DNA of 64,000 nt. It comes from Anagrus nilaparvatae. Its lineage: Eukaryota; Arthropoda; Insecta; Hymenoptera; Mymaridae. Position numbers and translations under genes: made by a program. The notes under the pieces are model-generated. The model searched no databases, had not been told where the DNA came from, and was given only the letters and a program-made list of their open reading frames with translations. This document shows, piece by piece, positions 1 through 10,518 of the stretch (position 1 is its first letter; the number at the start of each line of letters is the position of its first letter). The stretch lies in assembly GCA_022575985.1 (NCBI GenBank), contig JAKSXM010000007.1:32924501-32988500 (forward strand), given 5' to 3'.

Positions 1-1178
1 GGCAGGAAACACGACACGAGTCCTAAGCAGGCTCATGGCGAACATGAACGGTCCAAATAGCAGAAAGAGCAAACTATTAATGTCCGTAACCCACTCCATA
101 CTACAGTATGGAGCGGAAATCTGGGCGGGGGCACTAGAGAAGGTAATCTATGCAAAGGGCATGATAAGTGTTCAGAGGCAAGGTGCCTTGAGAATTGCCT
201 GTGCGTACAGGACTGTCTCTGAAGCAGCAGTTCTTGTGATCGCAGGCATTATCCCACTTAAGCTCCTCGTTAAAAAACGTAAACTTATCCATGACAGAAA
301 GACAGAAGGTGACGTCTACCGCATCAAAGCGGATGTGATGCTGTAGAGGCAGAGGCTCTGGGAGGACAGCGCAGACAGCAGATAGACCAAGCGTCTCATA
401 AAAGAGGTAGCGCCGTGGATCGAAAAGGGACACGGGGAAGTCAATTACTTCCTGACCCAGTTTCTCAATGGACACGGGCTTTTTCAGTCCTATCTCTTCA
501 GGATAGGCAAGGTCGAAAGTCCCGAATGCGTGTTCTGTCCTGGGGAACGCGATGATGCGTATCACACGTTTTTTGTCTGTGTTCACTGGGCGACCAAGAA
601 AATAGCGATGGAATTTGAAATAGGCGACATTACGCCTGACAACATTATTGAAACGATTTGCAAAATGAAGAAAGATGAGTGCTGTTTCAAGGTACGTGGA
701 AGAAATTCTGCGAGCCAAAAAGATATTGATGACAACCTAACCAAGAGCCGTGCACAGGAGCGGTCGACATGAGCGGCTCTTGTGCATGGTACCAAAGCCG
801 GACGTACAAAGATACCTAAGATTATTTATTTATTTATCTATCTGTTTTTGACGACTAGAACGAAGACACAGCATACAGGAGGGCCTAGTATTCATTTTAT
901 TTTAATTTTATTCTTATAACATTAAGATTAGTTTTTTCAGCTTTTAGGCCAATTTTATTTTGGGACATTGAAGTCTCTAAAATGGAAGAAGAAATGAAAG
1001 GTTCCTCATTAAGTGAAGATACATGGCCTTGAGGGGCTGATGGGCTGACTTTCATAAAGTATGAAGGGAGTGGAGTTTTAGTGGGTATGGCACGGTATTG
1101 CCGAGTCCCACATAACCAAACAGTACGGGCTGTCAGTATCCGTAATGCATTTCTCTACTTCCTACGCAAAAAAAAACT
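1..1178 (+). mobile_element. R1-clade LINE, 3' end, decayed (copy 1)
   Basis: This is the 3' part of a non-LTR retrotransposon cut by the window edge. Residues coded at 35-346 (SVTHSILQYGAEIW, VQRQGALRIACAYRTVSE) and 500-770 (a C-x2-C...H-x4-C zinc-knuckle reading CVFCPGERDD) match, with many changes, the C-terminal part of the longer copy coded on the minus strand at 34037-35820. The frame is broken by a stop at 344-346 and by later shifts. The 3'UTR keeps a GC-rich stem-loop (about 750-797), an AT-rich linker and a block ending in oligo(A) at about 1168-1178, collinear with the 3'UTR of the minus-strand copy. It is a dead copy. Assignment to the R1 clade rests on RT C-terminus similarity to R1/TRAS-type elements and was not tested. 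Confidence 0.85.
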
Positions 1179-1516
1179 ATTGAGAGTAAAACTTGATATT
1201 TTTTTATATATAGTATATTTACATATTTAATATATTTAATATATTTTATAAATTTTATATAATTTAATTTATTTATATCATTCATTCAACCAATATTATT
1301 AATATTTTAATATGTAATAAAAATACATCCTACTTTAATTCTACGCCAATTCTCTCGTAAGAGAAATGTTAAAATACCAATTTTATTTTATTTATTAAAA
1401 ATTAATTAAGTTGGCGACAAAGGTAAAAAAGTTGATTTTAGCTTTAAAATTTTTAAACTTTAATATTATTAACGTTTCGGTACATTCTCTTGTCATTTTA
1501 TTCAACAAATAAACAT
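1179..1516. other. AT-rich spacer, nothing recognised
   Basis: AT-rich sequence with no coding potential or repeat structure that I recognise. It probably belongs to the intron or downstream part of the HUWE1 gene. Confidence 0.5.
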
Positions 1517-2337
1517 CCTTAAATAATAACGGTTCTTGAACTCAATAATAATGGATATTCCAATTTTCCAAGATGGTGAAGTATAAACAATTAAAAAATG
1601 CACGTTTTGTATAACCAATAAATACAAAAAATACAATTTTTTGTTTGAAATTTGTTTGTCGCAAGTGGAATATTTCCATTTGCTTGCTGCATACGGAATT
1701 CCATTTGTAGCCAGCGGAATTATTTCGTCAAACGTTCACAAACGACTTGAAACAAAGAAAATTAAAAAAAAATGTTTTTTCCGGTTACTTGGGATATGCG
1801 TGTATCGGTCACACCTTGCCTCAAGACAAAAGAAGTTTGATGAAAATAAAGTAAAAATTAGCGATTATATAATGATTCTTTATCCTTTGTGAATTAAATT
1901 TTTTTTTAATTTAAAATCCTAGCTGATCCCTTTCGCTAAATACCACAAGTTTCATATTTTAACAATTATTGAGTTTCAGGATTATTAGCAATAACTGAGG
2001 AACTATAAAATCTAAATAAATTTTTAAGTACTAATTAATGGATTCAAATTTTCCTGGCTATGCACTATGTTTTCATTTTTGTAAAAATTTGCATAATTGC
2101 AAAAATTTTCAAAAATTAAAGAAAAATTTGCGAATTCCCATATCAAAAAATAAAATTTTTTTTTTCCGTACAGATATTGCTTTCACAAAATAAAAATATC
2201 AACAAAAAAATTGTATTTTTTGACCTTACAAAACCCCTGGTTATACAAAACGTACATTTTTAAATTGTTTATATTAGAAATTCATTATTATTGAGTATAA
2301 GAACCGCCTTATTATTTAATTCACCATTGTGGGAAAT
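1517..2337. repeat. inverted-repeat element (about 0.8 kb)
   Basis: About 120 bp at 1517-1640 reappears inverted at about 2200-2337. Landmarks are GGTTCTTGAACTCAATAATAAT and TTTTGTATAACCA on the left, against GGTTATACAAAACGTA and ATTATTGAGTATAAGAACC on the right. The arms are diverged by substitutions and small indels. The interior contains only a spurious reading frame at 1641-1892. It is probably an old MITE or foldback element; no clear target duplication was found. Confidence 0.7.
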
Positions 2338-2613
2338 CTAAAAATTTTTCCGGTTTTCACAAAATGAAAATTTTACTTATTAATAAGTATAGATTTCAAT
2401 GAAAGATTATTTGCCATAGAATCATACTTTTTAAATGAGGAATAACTAATTTGAAATGTTTGAATTGTTATAATGTAATTATTGTAATTATATAAATTTG
2501 GAAGGGTAAAACAAAACTAATTTTTATTTTTAATTATTAATATCGGCTGAATTTTGACAGAATATTTTTTTATTATAAGTATAACTGAGCGTGAATTATA
2601 CAATCAAAAGTAT

Positions 2614-3565
2614 TACTCCAGTCAAAATACGGGTTTGGTTGTATTTTCAATGGCGAACCCGAGATTTGCTCTACTATAGATTTTTTGGGTCGCTGAACAC
2701 GAAAATCGGTGTCATTTCGTAAAGAAATAGGGGTTTCACCCTTAAATTAGCAAAAACTACCCCCAAAAAGGTTTTTTTTTTTACATATTCGCAATTTGAG
2801 CGCTCAGATTTGCACCATACAGGTTTTTTGTGTTGCTGATAAAGAATTTCGACTTCTTTTTCATAAATAATCAATATTTCACCCTTTAAATAGCTAAAAC
2901 TACCCCTAAAAGGGGTGTCTTTGTTATTTTCACACTTTGAGTATCCAGGATATCCCCATGTAGGTTTTTGGATCGCTAATCAAGAATTTCGACATCTTTT
3001 TAATAAATAATTAAAATTTTACCCCTAAATTGGTTAAAACTAACCCCGAAAAGGGGGTGTTTTTAATATTTTCGTACTTTTAGCATCCAGGATATGCCCA
3101 TATAGATTTTTTGGGTCGCTAATCAAGAATTTTGATTTCGTTTTCATAAGTAATCAAAATTTTATCACAAAAAAGGAATCCAAATTCTTGAATAGCGACC
3201 CAAAAAACCTATATGGGCATATCCTGTACGCTCAAAGTGCGAAAATAGCAAAAACATTCCTTTTAGGGGCAGTTTTAGCTAATTTAAGGGTTAAATATTT
3301 ATTATTTATAAAAAAGAAGTCAAAATTGTTTGTCAGTGACCCAAAAAACCCGTATGGTGCAAATCTGAACGCTCAAAATGTGAATATGTAAAAATAATCC
3401 TTTTTTGGGGGTAGTTTTTGCAAATTTAAGGGCGAAGCCCCCATTTCTTTAGGAAATGACCCCGATTTTCGTGTTCAGCAACCCAAAAAATCTATAGTAC
3501 AGCAAATCTCATGTTCGCCAGTGAAAATATAACCCCCCCCCCCACCCCGTAATTTGACTGGAGTA
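2614..3565. repeat. foldback element with tandem ~142-bp repeats in its arms
   Basis: The termini are TACTCCAG (2614) and CTGGAGTA (ending 3565), and the two halves are imperfect reverse complements. In the left half a module containing a TTTTTTGGGTCGCTGAA-like core recurs at about 2681, 2822, 2963 and 3106, a period of 141-143 bp. The right half has the inverted core at about 3191, 3336 and 3480. Each module also has an AACTACCCC...AAAGGGG block. A C-run lies at 3529-3547. Translated frames here (2674-2874, 3188-3391) mirror each other and are not genes. Related ends occur at 21690-21804 and 56936-57154. Confidence 0.8.
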
Positions 3566-3891
3566 TATAGATTAGATCAGTATTTACTTTAAATGGTAGA
3601 TGCCGCCTACATTATATTTGCGATTGTATAATAACTAGTTTTTTTTACTATACACAAGGAAATCACGGCTTATTTATACTTTTGTGGCTGATATCTTATA
3701 TTATTAGGGGGTATATATAAGCTCACAATTTAAACTTACATTCTATTTAAATTGGGCGTGAACATTTTCCGAATATAATACCTTAAAGGGTTTTAATACA
3801 CGTTTGTAATAATGTAAGAATTTACCAATGACTCTCGCATATGTTTTTTTTTCAGGTTAGCAATATTTAAAAAGTAATTCAAGTATTTTAC
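3566..3891. other. intron sequence 3' of HUWE1 exon, nothing else seen
   Basis: On the minus strand this follows the 5' splice site of the exon at 3892-4163 (GT read at 3891-3890). I see no further exon in it. Confidence 0.5.
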
Positions 3892-4163
3892 TTTGGATGA
3901 TGCGGATTCCTATCCAAATGGATAATACTTGTAAGGGTTCGTAACGCTGCAGCTCTTATGTCGACAATAGGTGGATGCGAAAGCTCAAGTAATTCTACTA
4001 ACTCTTCAAGTAATCCAGGGTAAAGAAGCTTGTGCGCATTCTCTTGAAGTTCATTACTGTAAACAAGTACAGATAAAGCTTGTAGCCGAGCTTGCACAAG
4101 TTGCAATCGTTTGATAGGATCCGAAAAACTACTGGCTAGTCTAATATGAGTTAAAAGAGCCAT
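3892..4163 (-). CDS. HUWE1: HUWE1-like E3 ubiquitin ligase, coding exon (4th seen)
   Basis: This exon encodes about 90 residues beginning [13 protein letters not shown] and ending [16 protein letters not shown]1 is a giant HECT-family E3 ligase with roles in nuclear and cytosolic protein turnover, and this segment lies in its N-terminal armadillo-like solenoid (DUF908/ARLD1 region). Diagnostic stretches are [35 protein letters not shown] and [12 protein letters not shown], which match the family closely from memory. On the minus strand the exon is preceded by a T-rich tract and CAG (4166-4164) and followed by GTAAAA from 3891. The length of 272 bp leaves phase 2 at the 3' side. The upstream exon ends in phase 0, so the MALL methionine is internal, not a start codon. 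No frameshift or stop is present, so the gene is presumably functional. Confidence 0.93.
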
Positions 4164-4210
4164 CTGAAAAAAAATTTTTTTTTAATAATTTTAAAAGTTT
4201 AGTATTTTAA

Positions 4211-4359
4211 CCCTCTTAGTGTCGTCGCCTCTCCCCCATTCCATATAGTGCTAACTGCTTAAGATAAAAGTAGATATTCATGAAAAATAACATAAAACTC
4301 ACCAATACACGACAAACTCACACACACACAATGACTGAAGACGAATTGCACTAAGAGGG
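4211..4359. repeat. piggyBac-type MITE in a short HUWE1 intron
   Basis: This 149-bp element has termini CCCTCTTAGTG and CACTAAGAGGG and is flanked on both sides by TTAA (4207-4210 and 4360-4363). TTAA duplication with CCC-starting inverted ends is the signature of piggyBac-mobilised elements. Removing it and one TTAA would leave an intron of about 63 bp. It has no coding capacity and contains a CA run. Confidence 0.85.
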
Positions 4360-4379
4360 TTAATTATAACTAGTGTTAC

Positions 4380-4616
4380 CTGTTTATCCTGTGGCACGTT
4401 ATATACTTTTAACAAATCATTCATTATTTGAGCTGGAGTTTTTCCAAGCTTATCAATATTTTCAATGTGTATATAAGTTATTAAGTTTGCCTGAGAAGAT
4501 TTTTTGCAATTAGTTATACTGCTGCTACTTGAGACAGTATAATTTGGTGCTTCCAACAATCCCTGATTTTCAGCATAAAATTCAAAATGCAATGTAGTAG
4601 AACTTTCAGGAAAAGA
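4380..4616 (-). CDS. HUWE1: HUWE1-like E3 ubiquitin ligase, coding exon (3rd seen)
   Basis: This 237-bp exon (79 codons, phase 0 at both ends) starts SFPESSTTLHFEFYAENQ and ends LLKVYNVPQDKQ. The stretches TTLHFEFYA and TYIHIENIDKLGKTPAQIM are typical of the HUWE1 N-terminal region. It is bounded on the minus strand by an AG acceptor (TTTGTAG ending at 4617) and a GT donor (CAG|GTAACA at 4380/4379). The middle carries a Ser-rich insert, which may be lineage-specific. It continues in phase from the 21-codon exon at 8017-8079 and into the exon at 3892-4163. Confidence 0.93.
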
Positions 4617-5763
4617 CTACAAATAAAGATATGTAAATTCATTTTTATTTTTCCATTTTTTCTATCAAAAAACTGTATGTATTTTTGGTAAATAATATAA
4701 GTATCTGCTGAAATACGTTCCCTAATAACATGATTTTGCACAAATTTGTTTGATATTTTAAGTAAGTTAAAAATTTATTTTTGCTCACAAACTTAAACAG
4801 TTAATATCATAATAATTTTAGTACATTTGATGTTAAATATGAGCTTATTATAAAATTTTAGATGATTAAGCTTACATAGGCAGGTAAATTTTATCAAAGA
4901 GCATTACGAGATATGTATGGGGAGGTATTTTTTATTTGTCTGAAAAAATTTAATATTTGCACACAAACAATTTGTTATATGCTTCCCGCTTACTCCGGCT
5001 ATATAATATATCTCCCGGCACCTTGACGCGTTCCAGTATTGGTTCAAAAAAACTGCTAATTGTAAAAAATTAATTACACTGCTTCTGACGATGTAAATTG
5101 AATTCGCGCGGGCTTCACATCTTTGTTTCGGACTAAAGTTTATGAAAAAAAGAATAATTTTTTTAACTTTTACCATTTTAGACTAAAAAGTAAAAATTTT
5201 TGTTGCTAAAAATTACAAATTTGTTTTGCTGATTTTAAATTTAAGGTCTAATTTAAAATTAAAATATTTAACGTCTGCCAATTAAGCATCCACTAGTTGT
5301 CAAATCATCATTAAAAAGTTTACAATTAAAAAAATAATATTATTATAGTTTTTGAGATCGCTTAACTTAAATTAAAAGTCTATTATATGATTTTGACATT
5401 AACAGTTGTCAAGCAGTTGTCGAGATACTATCAAAAGGTGAAAAATTCCAAAAAATCAGATCATTTTTAGTTTTGTGGTTTCTAAATTTAAATCTGAAGT
5501 CAATTTTATGATTTTGATACTTTAGAACTAGCCCAAAGAAAAGATGACTACATAGATTTACAGATGCCGAAAACTGACGAAGATATACAAAGACAATTAA
5601 ATGTGTATGCTTATTGGGAAAATATTGATGACATCACAAAATAATAAGAGAGGTGCACGAGAAATATGTTAGCACTTCCCATGGCTTTTCAGTTCCATGT
5701 AATTTGAAAAAAAAAATTTTCTAATTACTGCTTCCGAAAAAGGTTTAAAGACCGTATACCGAA
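4617..5763. other. HUWE1 intron; degenerate repeat relatives at 5195-5560
   Basis: AT-rich intron DNA. Between about 5195 and 5560 there are weak echoes of the 123-bp repeat found at 59463-60130 (an atcgct-AAATT core followed by AACAGTTGTCAAGCAGTTGTC). The short frames at 4514-4741 and 4904-5176 look spurious. Confidence 0.4.
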
Positions 5764-6044
5764 AATAAACAAATTACATTCGCAAGAACAATTAGAGAAA
5801 ACAAATACTAAATACAGACTACACCTATTAAATAATAATCATGAGTATACGGGCAATAAAATAAATAATACACATAAAAATTTAAAACCAATATATTTTT
5901 GCAATAAGAGAAAATTTTTAGACACACTAAAAGAATTCGATATTTATAAATACACAAAAACAGATGCTGATAAATTAATTAAGGGGGACGGGTCCTTTAC
6001 AGACAAGAAGAAAAAGGGAATTTCGTTTGATTTTTTCGGGTAGA
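5764..6044 (+). pseudogene. unidentified coding remnant, 93 codons open
   Basis: A frame with no internal stop runs from 5764 to a TAG at 6042-6044 but has no plausible start. It is basic and has normal-looking amino-acid variety for such AT-rich DNA (for example LKPIYFCNKRKFLDTLKEFDIYKYTK). I do not recognise the protein. It lies inside a HUWE1 intron among repeats, so a fragment of a mobile-element protein is the likeliest reading. A chance frame cannot be excluded. Confidence 0.3.
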
Positions 6045-6130
6045 AATAATTAACTTCGACACATGAAAATTGTTGCAAATAAAAGATAATTTATTAAAGA
6101 CTAGAATTTTATTATTATTTTGGTTAAAAT

Positions 6131-6492
6131 ATGGTTGCTATTCCCAAGACTTTTTTTGCTTGCGTGCAGTCGGCTGCCAAGATCATCTTAAACGCACGAA
6201 ACTAAAAATTTTTATTTTTTTAATCATATATTTTTCATATAAATGGAGCAGAATTTTTATTTTTTCAAAATTTGAAAGTTTATTCAACTTCAAAGAAACA
6301 ATACTGAGTATTCAGTTTTTTTTTCTTTTATTAATAAAAAAAAGTTGGAAACCAATATTCAAAATCCCTTTCATTCATATTCTTAGAAATATTATCAGTA
6401 ACATTTATATAAATTTTCGTGATTATTGGTTGAGTAGATTTTGAGCTCCACTGCACGCAAGTTGGAAAGACCTTTTTTTTTCGGAAATAGCA
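6131..6492. repeat. MITE with about 40-bp inverted ends
   Basis: GTTGCTATT...CTTGCGTGCAGT at 6131-6170 is mirrored at about 6447-6492 (ACTGCACGCAAG...AATAGCAAC) with a few differences. The interior is AT-rich. The long open frame at 6070-6444 spans it and is an artefact of low complexity. Confidence 0.65.
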
Positions 6493-7269
6493 ACTTTCAG
6501 CGCCATATTTAATTTATAATTTAAATTTTTCTTGAATATTTCACTACAAATCCCAAAAATCTTTAATTTAATCAATCTTGAATTTGAATACGAAGAAATA
6601 TTATTTTAAACTTGACAAAATCTAATTTTTTAAGTCAGAGAAAATGCTGAACATAAAAAATGTTACGCAACAAAAAGAAAATTTATATGGCGCACGTGTA
6701 ATTTTAAAAAGAGAATATACTGCTTTCATGGAAAAATTCACATACAACCACAAAAGTTGCAACACTTTGATAAAAATAAAATACTTCACTTAGTCAGCAG
6801 AACTATAAAATCTTTTTTTAGCTAAATAAAGACACCTCTTTCAATCAAATTTTAATAAAATACTAATAAATTTTATATTCTTATTGACATTTTTGGGCCC
6901 AAATGTAATATATTCAATAGATTATGACTGATTCAAGATAAACAAACCCCATTAAAGAAACGGTAGATTTTATTTTTTTGAACTGTCCTTTACATAGTAG
7001 AAAAGGTCTGAGTAACTCAACTTACAGTAACTGAACCTTATTGAGACACTGTTACCATACTAATACGTCTAAATATATGTGTAATTATTACAATCCACAC
7101 AGCTCCCTAATAAACACCTACGCCACACAGATAAAAAAAATCATGACTTGTTCCTATGTAATTTACTTAACAGCTGCTGCTTTTTTAAATTATGCATTAG
7201 GAAGTGTAAAATTATACAAGTATTGGTTAGTCTATCAATCATCAACAAAAAGACTTTTTAAATAGAGAT
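6493..7269. other. HUWE1 intron, nothing recognised
   Basis: AT-rich intron sequence without recognisable genes or repeats. Confidence 0.4.
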
Positions 7270-7380
7270 TTAGGCACTTTCTACTATCATCCAGTATTGT
7301 CTTTCGAATGCTTTCGGACCCTTACGGATTACTTTGCATCCGATAAAAGAATACCTAATGATTGTAGAAAGTGCCTAAAA
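7270..7380. repeat. short inverted-repeat element
   Basis: TTAGGCACTTTCTAC near 7270 is matched by GTAGAAAGTGCCTAAA ending near 7380, giving a 16-bp terminal inverted repeat around about 80 bp of unrelated sequence. It is probably a small MITE. Confidence 0.6.
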
Positions 7381-7400
7381 TTATAATACATAGTATATTT

Positions 7401-7519
7401 ACGGCTCGTGTCCAGAAAAGTAAAGAATGGCCCAAATTGCACGTAAATTACCTTCCGAGCCGAAGCTGAGGATGGTAAACTGTGAATTGGGGCATTATTT
7501 ATTTATGGACAAGGGCCGT
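7401..7519. repeat. short inverted-repeat element, relatively GC-rich
   Basis: ACGGCTCGTGTCCA at 7401 is mirrored by TGGACAAGGGCCGT ending at 7519, and the pairing extends about 34 bp inward with mismatches. It adjoins the preceding element and lies about 0.5 kb from the 63-bp HUWE1 exon. Confidence 0.6.
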
Positions 7520-8016
7520 ATAAAATTTTTCTGCGACAGCAGCGAGATATGCAGATTTCTTTGACCGCGCAGCGGCCAGGAAATCGTACTTTCTTTGTTA
7601 CTGTTCAGAAAATATAAATAAATAATTTAACCTTAAGCTTGCACAAAAAACCATTGGCCCACAAATGCATGATAAAATTTTTAGAAGTTGTTTCAGGAGA
7701 TATGTAATTTAGTAAAGTTATTAAGATAACTTTTGATTTAATTTCAAGTAAACCATATACGATTAAAGCACAATAGTAGTTTTTATTACTTATTGATCAA
7801 ATAAAAAACATATTTACTATTCAAAGCAAGACATAAATTATTATCTAACTAACAATATATCTAATAATTGAATGCATAGCTAATTGCGAACTTGTAATAA
7901 AGTAAAGAATGAGGGCAAAATTATGTAATTTAAGCACACGTTTCAGCAGGCTTCATATTCACCGAAAATACGCACAATTTTTCAACTAAATTAAAATAAA
8001 AAACTTATATAATTAC

Positions 8017-8079
8017 TTTATCAGACTGATTTTTGCAACAATCTGCAAGGCTAAATCCATTTTCTTTGCCTCCCCAGCT
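8017..8079 (-). CDS. HUWE1: HUWE1-like E3 ubiquitin ligase, 63-bp coding exon (2nd seen)
   Basis: This 21-codon exon reads SWGGKENGFSLADCCKNQSDK. WGGKENGF-LA-CC is a well-conserved HUWE1 stretch that belongs exactly between the neighbouring exons (ending YLAE and starting SFPESSTT). The minus-strand flanks are a TTTTCTAG acceptor ending at 8080 and a GTAATT donor from 8016. It is phase 0 on both sides. It was found by looking for the missing peptide between the two larger exons, and the splice sites agree independently. It stands alone between a 16.2 kb and a 3.4 kb intron. Confidence 0.92.
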
Positions 8080-9009
8080 CTAGAAAATATAAATATATAG
8101 TATCGGTAAAAGAAATACACAATATTATATAACAATAATACTGTCAAATAATTTTTTTATTTTTAGAATTTGCTTTTACTTTTTGCTTTTTATTATGGAA
8201 ACAAATTTTTTTCAATATAATCTTATAGCTACAATAAAAAAAAATGTACAACGTAAAAATACATTTCGTTAAAAGTATAATCATTAATAATTTCAAATTA
8301 TTCACCTTGGCAATATTGTAATTACAAAAGAATTATTTTTTTTGAAATTATGAAATTCAAGGAGGATAATTTATAACATATTCTTATAAAGGCAACAAAA
8401 AAGTAGACTTAAAACTAAAAAATGAGTACATAATATACTGTTAGACAATACATAACTTTCACGAACGGGCAGTACAAATTTAAGCTGTGTTTGGGTTAAT
8501 TAATAAGTTTTACTATAGTTCTTACTGATTACCCTTAACCGTTATTATTATATGTTCCAAAAATGAATTGTTATAATTGTTAAATTGATTTAAGATGAAT
8601 GATCTCAAGTCACTAAATTAAAATTACTTTTCATGTCAGGGCCCCTATTTTCAGTTTTTAGGGAATGAGGGATTCGGAGAATTTCCTTCTTTTTTCCCTA
8701 GGGCTTCACGATATCCGATAAAAATATTGATTATCGTATCTACTTATTTTATTATTTTATTTTAGATTAATAGCAGCTATTCCCCGGTCTATATGGTTTA
8801 AGTCCTATTCCATGTTTCTGATTCATATTGCATCATGATCGGCGCCTGTCACGAAACGTGTATATTAATATTAGCGCGCGGTTTCTATATCTTACTTTCA
8901 TATCATTATTAATAATTATATATATGTTACACCCCAAACGTGCCCACTAAACTATATACATGTAGTATACAATATCAGGCTGAATAGTATAATGAAACGT
9001 ATATTTTAA
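8080..9009. other. HUWE1 intron, no gene seen
   Basis: AT-rich sequence. At about 8915-8945 there is a TATATATGTTACACCCC...ACGT stretch that reappears inverted near 22765-22800, probably the terminus of a repeat family. Confidence 0.4.
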
Positions 9010-9407
9010 CATGGAACATGTTTATAGGGAGGGGGTACTTCAGAACTTTAAAATTAAGGGGGGGGGTCAAATTTGTCCTTTTTAAGGGGGGGGTCAAGTT
9101 TATCCTATCTAAGGGGGGGGGTCAAATAAGACTTAGAATAATTAGGGAAGTATATATAAATAAATAAAATACTTTTAAAAGACTTTGAAAAATCTGGGCT
9201 TAAGGACTTAGGATAATACAGGTTTATGGACTTAGAATAATATCGATTTAGGGACTTGGAATAATTCAGGTTCAGGGACTTATAATAATTCAGGTTTAGG
9301 GAATCAAAATAGTTTGGGTTTAGCATCTTAACAACTAGTAAGGTAATAATTACAAATTACAACAATAGAAAATTGTATTGTAATGTTGAGTAATATTTGT
9401 ATTATAT
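9010..9407 (+). repeat. left part of interrupted repeat with G-run and 24-bp minisatellite
   Basis: This starts CATGGAACATGTTTATAG and carries several GGGGG-GTCAAAT runs, then about five 24-bp units of the type GGTTTAGGGACTTAGAATAATTC at 9180-9320. The same sequence, uninterrupted, is present at 20084-20447. Here it is split by the transposon at 9408-14186. A translated Tyr/Ser/Asn-rich frame at 9105-9326 is just the minisatellite. Confidence 0.8.
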
Positions 9408-9687
9408 CGATCCTCCCAAGAAAGAAAGACTCAGTATAGTTTTATTTTGAATAAAGACTCAATATACATTCGCGTATAATAAAAACTCAAAACATTTTTT
9501 TTTTCAATAAAGACTCCACTTACTTTGCTTTTTAATAAACACTCAGTTCGGAAGCACACTTTTGATTTTATAAAAATCATAATTACGTCCCTGATCCTGT
9601 CGCACGAACCACGTTATAAGAGAAACAAAAATACGTAAATACATGCGTAAATACATAAAGAGACTTGTGCAGTTTAATAAAATCAGA
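9408..9687 (+). repeat. left terminal inverted repeat
   Basis: About 280 bp, matching 13917-14186 in reverse complement with roughly a dozen differences and small indels. It includes three AATAAAGACTC- or AATAAACACTC-like motifs spaced 35-45 bp apart, possible subterminal binding sites. Confidence 0.85.
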
Positions 9688-10518
9688 CACACTGGACTCT
9701 GATTCATCAATCGGTTCTATATACTATTAATAATACATGCGTATGTGTACGATGTCCTTTCTTTCATATTGTGCACATCGTTTTTAACTAGTAAATTATT
9801 TGATTTAGCACGTGAAAATAATGTTATGCTGTATAAGTATTTAATATTTTGTTAAAAAAAACTTTTTTTGAAAAAGAAATATTATAATAACTTTAAAATA
9901 TTTTTTTCTTTTAATTTTAATGTAATTTTATTAGTTACATTTAAAAAATTTACTAAATAATTTTTCCACGTATTTTATATTAGGTTTTTATATTTTATTT
10001 AAAAAAATTAATAATTACAAAATTGTAAAAACCTAAAAAATAGGCTGTTTTATGTTAAATAAAATTTGAACGACTATTAAATTTTAAAAAATCAAAAATT
10101 TTATTTTTTTATCTGCGTAAAATTAAGACTTCAACTCTTTTTTTTTATAGGCAAAATTTGAACTACTCTTTTTTTTATTTTTGTTTAGTACGAAGTAAAA
10201 AAATGTCTGAAAATATGTGAAATTCTTGAAATATTAAATATTTTTGCTGTGTTCAAAGGAAAAAAAATTATAATTGTAACAAGATTGTATTATAGAAAAA
10301 TATTAGGAAGTAAATAATTCAGTAGTGTCATATTTATTATATTATTTTATTCAAAATTTTTCATAATTATAATCTCAAAATTTATTCCAATTTTTTTTAC
10401 AATTAATTTTAATTTATTATTTCTTCATTTATTGTATTACTCTCTTCATTAGATTCTTCATTCAATTTATTAGACTGTTTAGAATTATTCCTTTTTTTTT
10501 GATTCGTTAGAAATTCTT
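9688..10518. other. AT-rich interior of the 9408-14186 transposon
   Basis: Non-coding AT-rich DNA between the left end and the 3' end of the transposase gene. Confidence 0.5.

Noticed and set aside
134..718. 194-codon minus-strand frame opposite the R1-like fragment
   Set aside because: Shadow of the GC-richer LINE coding sequence on the other strand; similar shadows occur opposite the nested LINEs at 34214-35081 and 36190-36810.
1641..1892. 83-codon frame with Cys and Lys-rich end
   Set aside because: Lies in the loop and arm of an inverted-repeat element, with no family resemblance.
6070..6444. 124-codon frame rich in Phe, Ile, Lys
   Set aside because: Low-complexity AT-rich translation lying over a MITE with inverted ends; no protein character.
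9105..9326. 73-codon Tyr/Ser/Asn/Leu repeat protein
   Set aside because: It is a translation of a 24-bp minisatellite, present also in non-coding form at 20084-20447.
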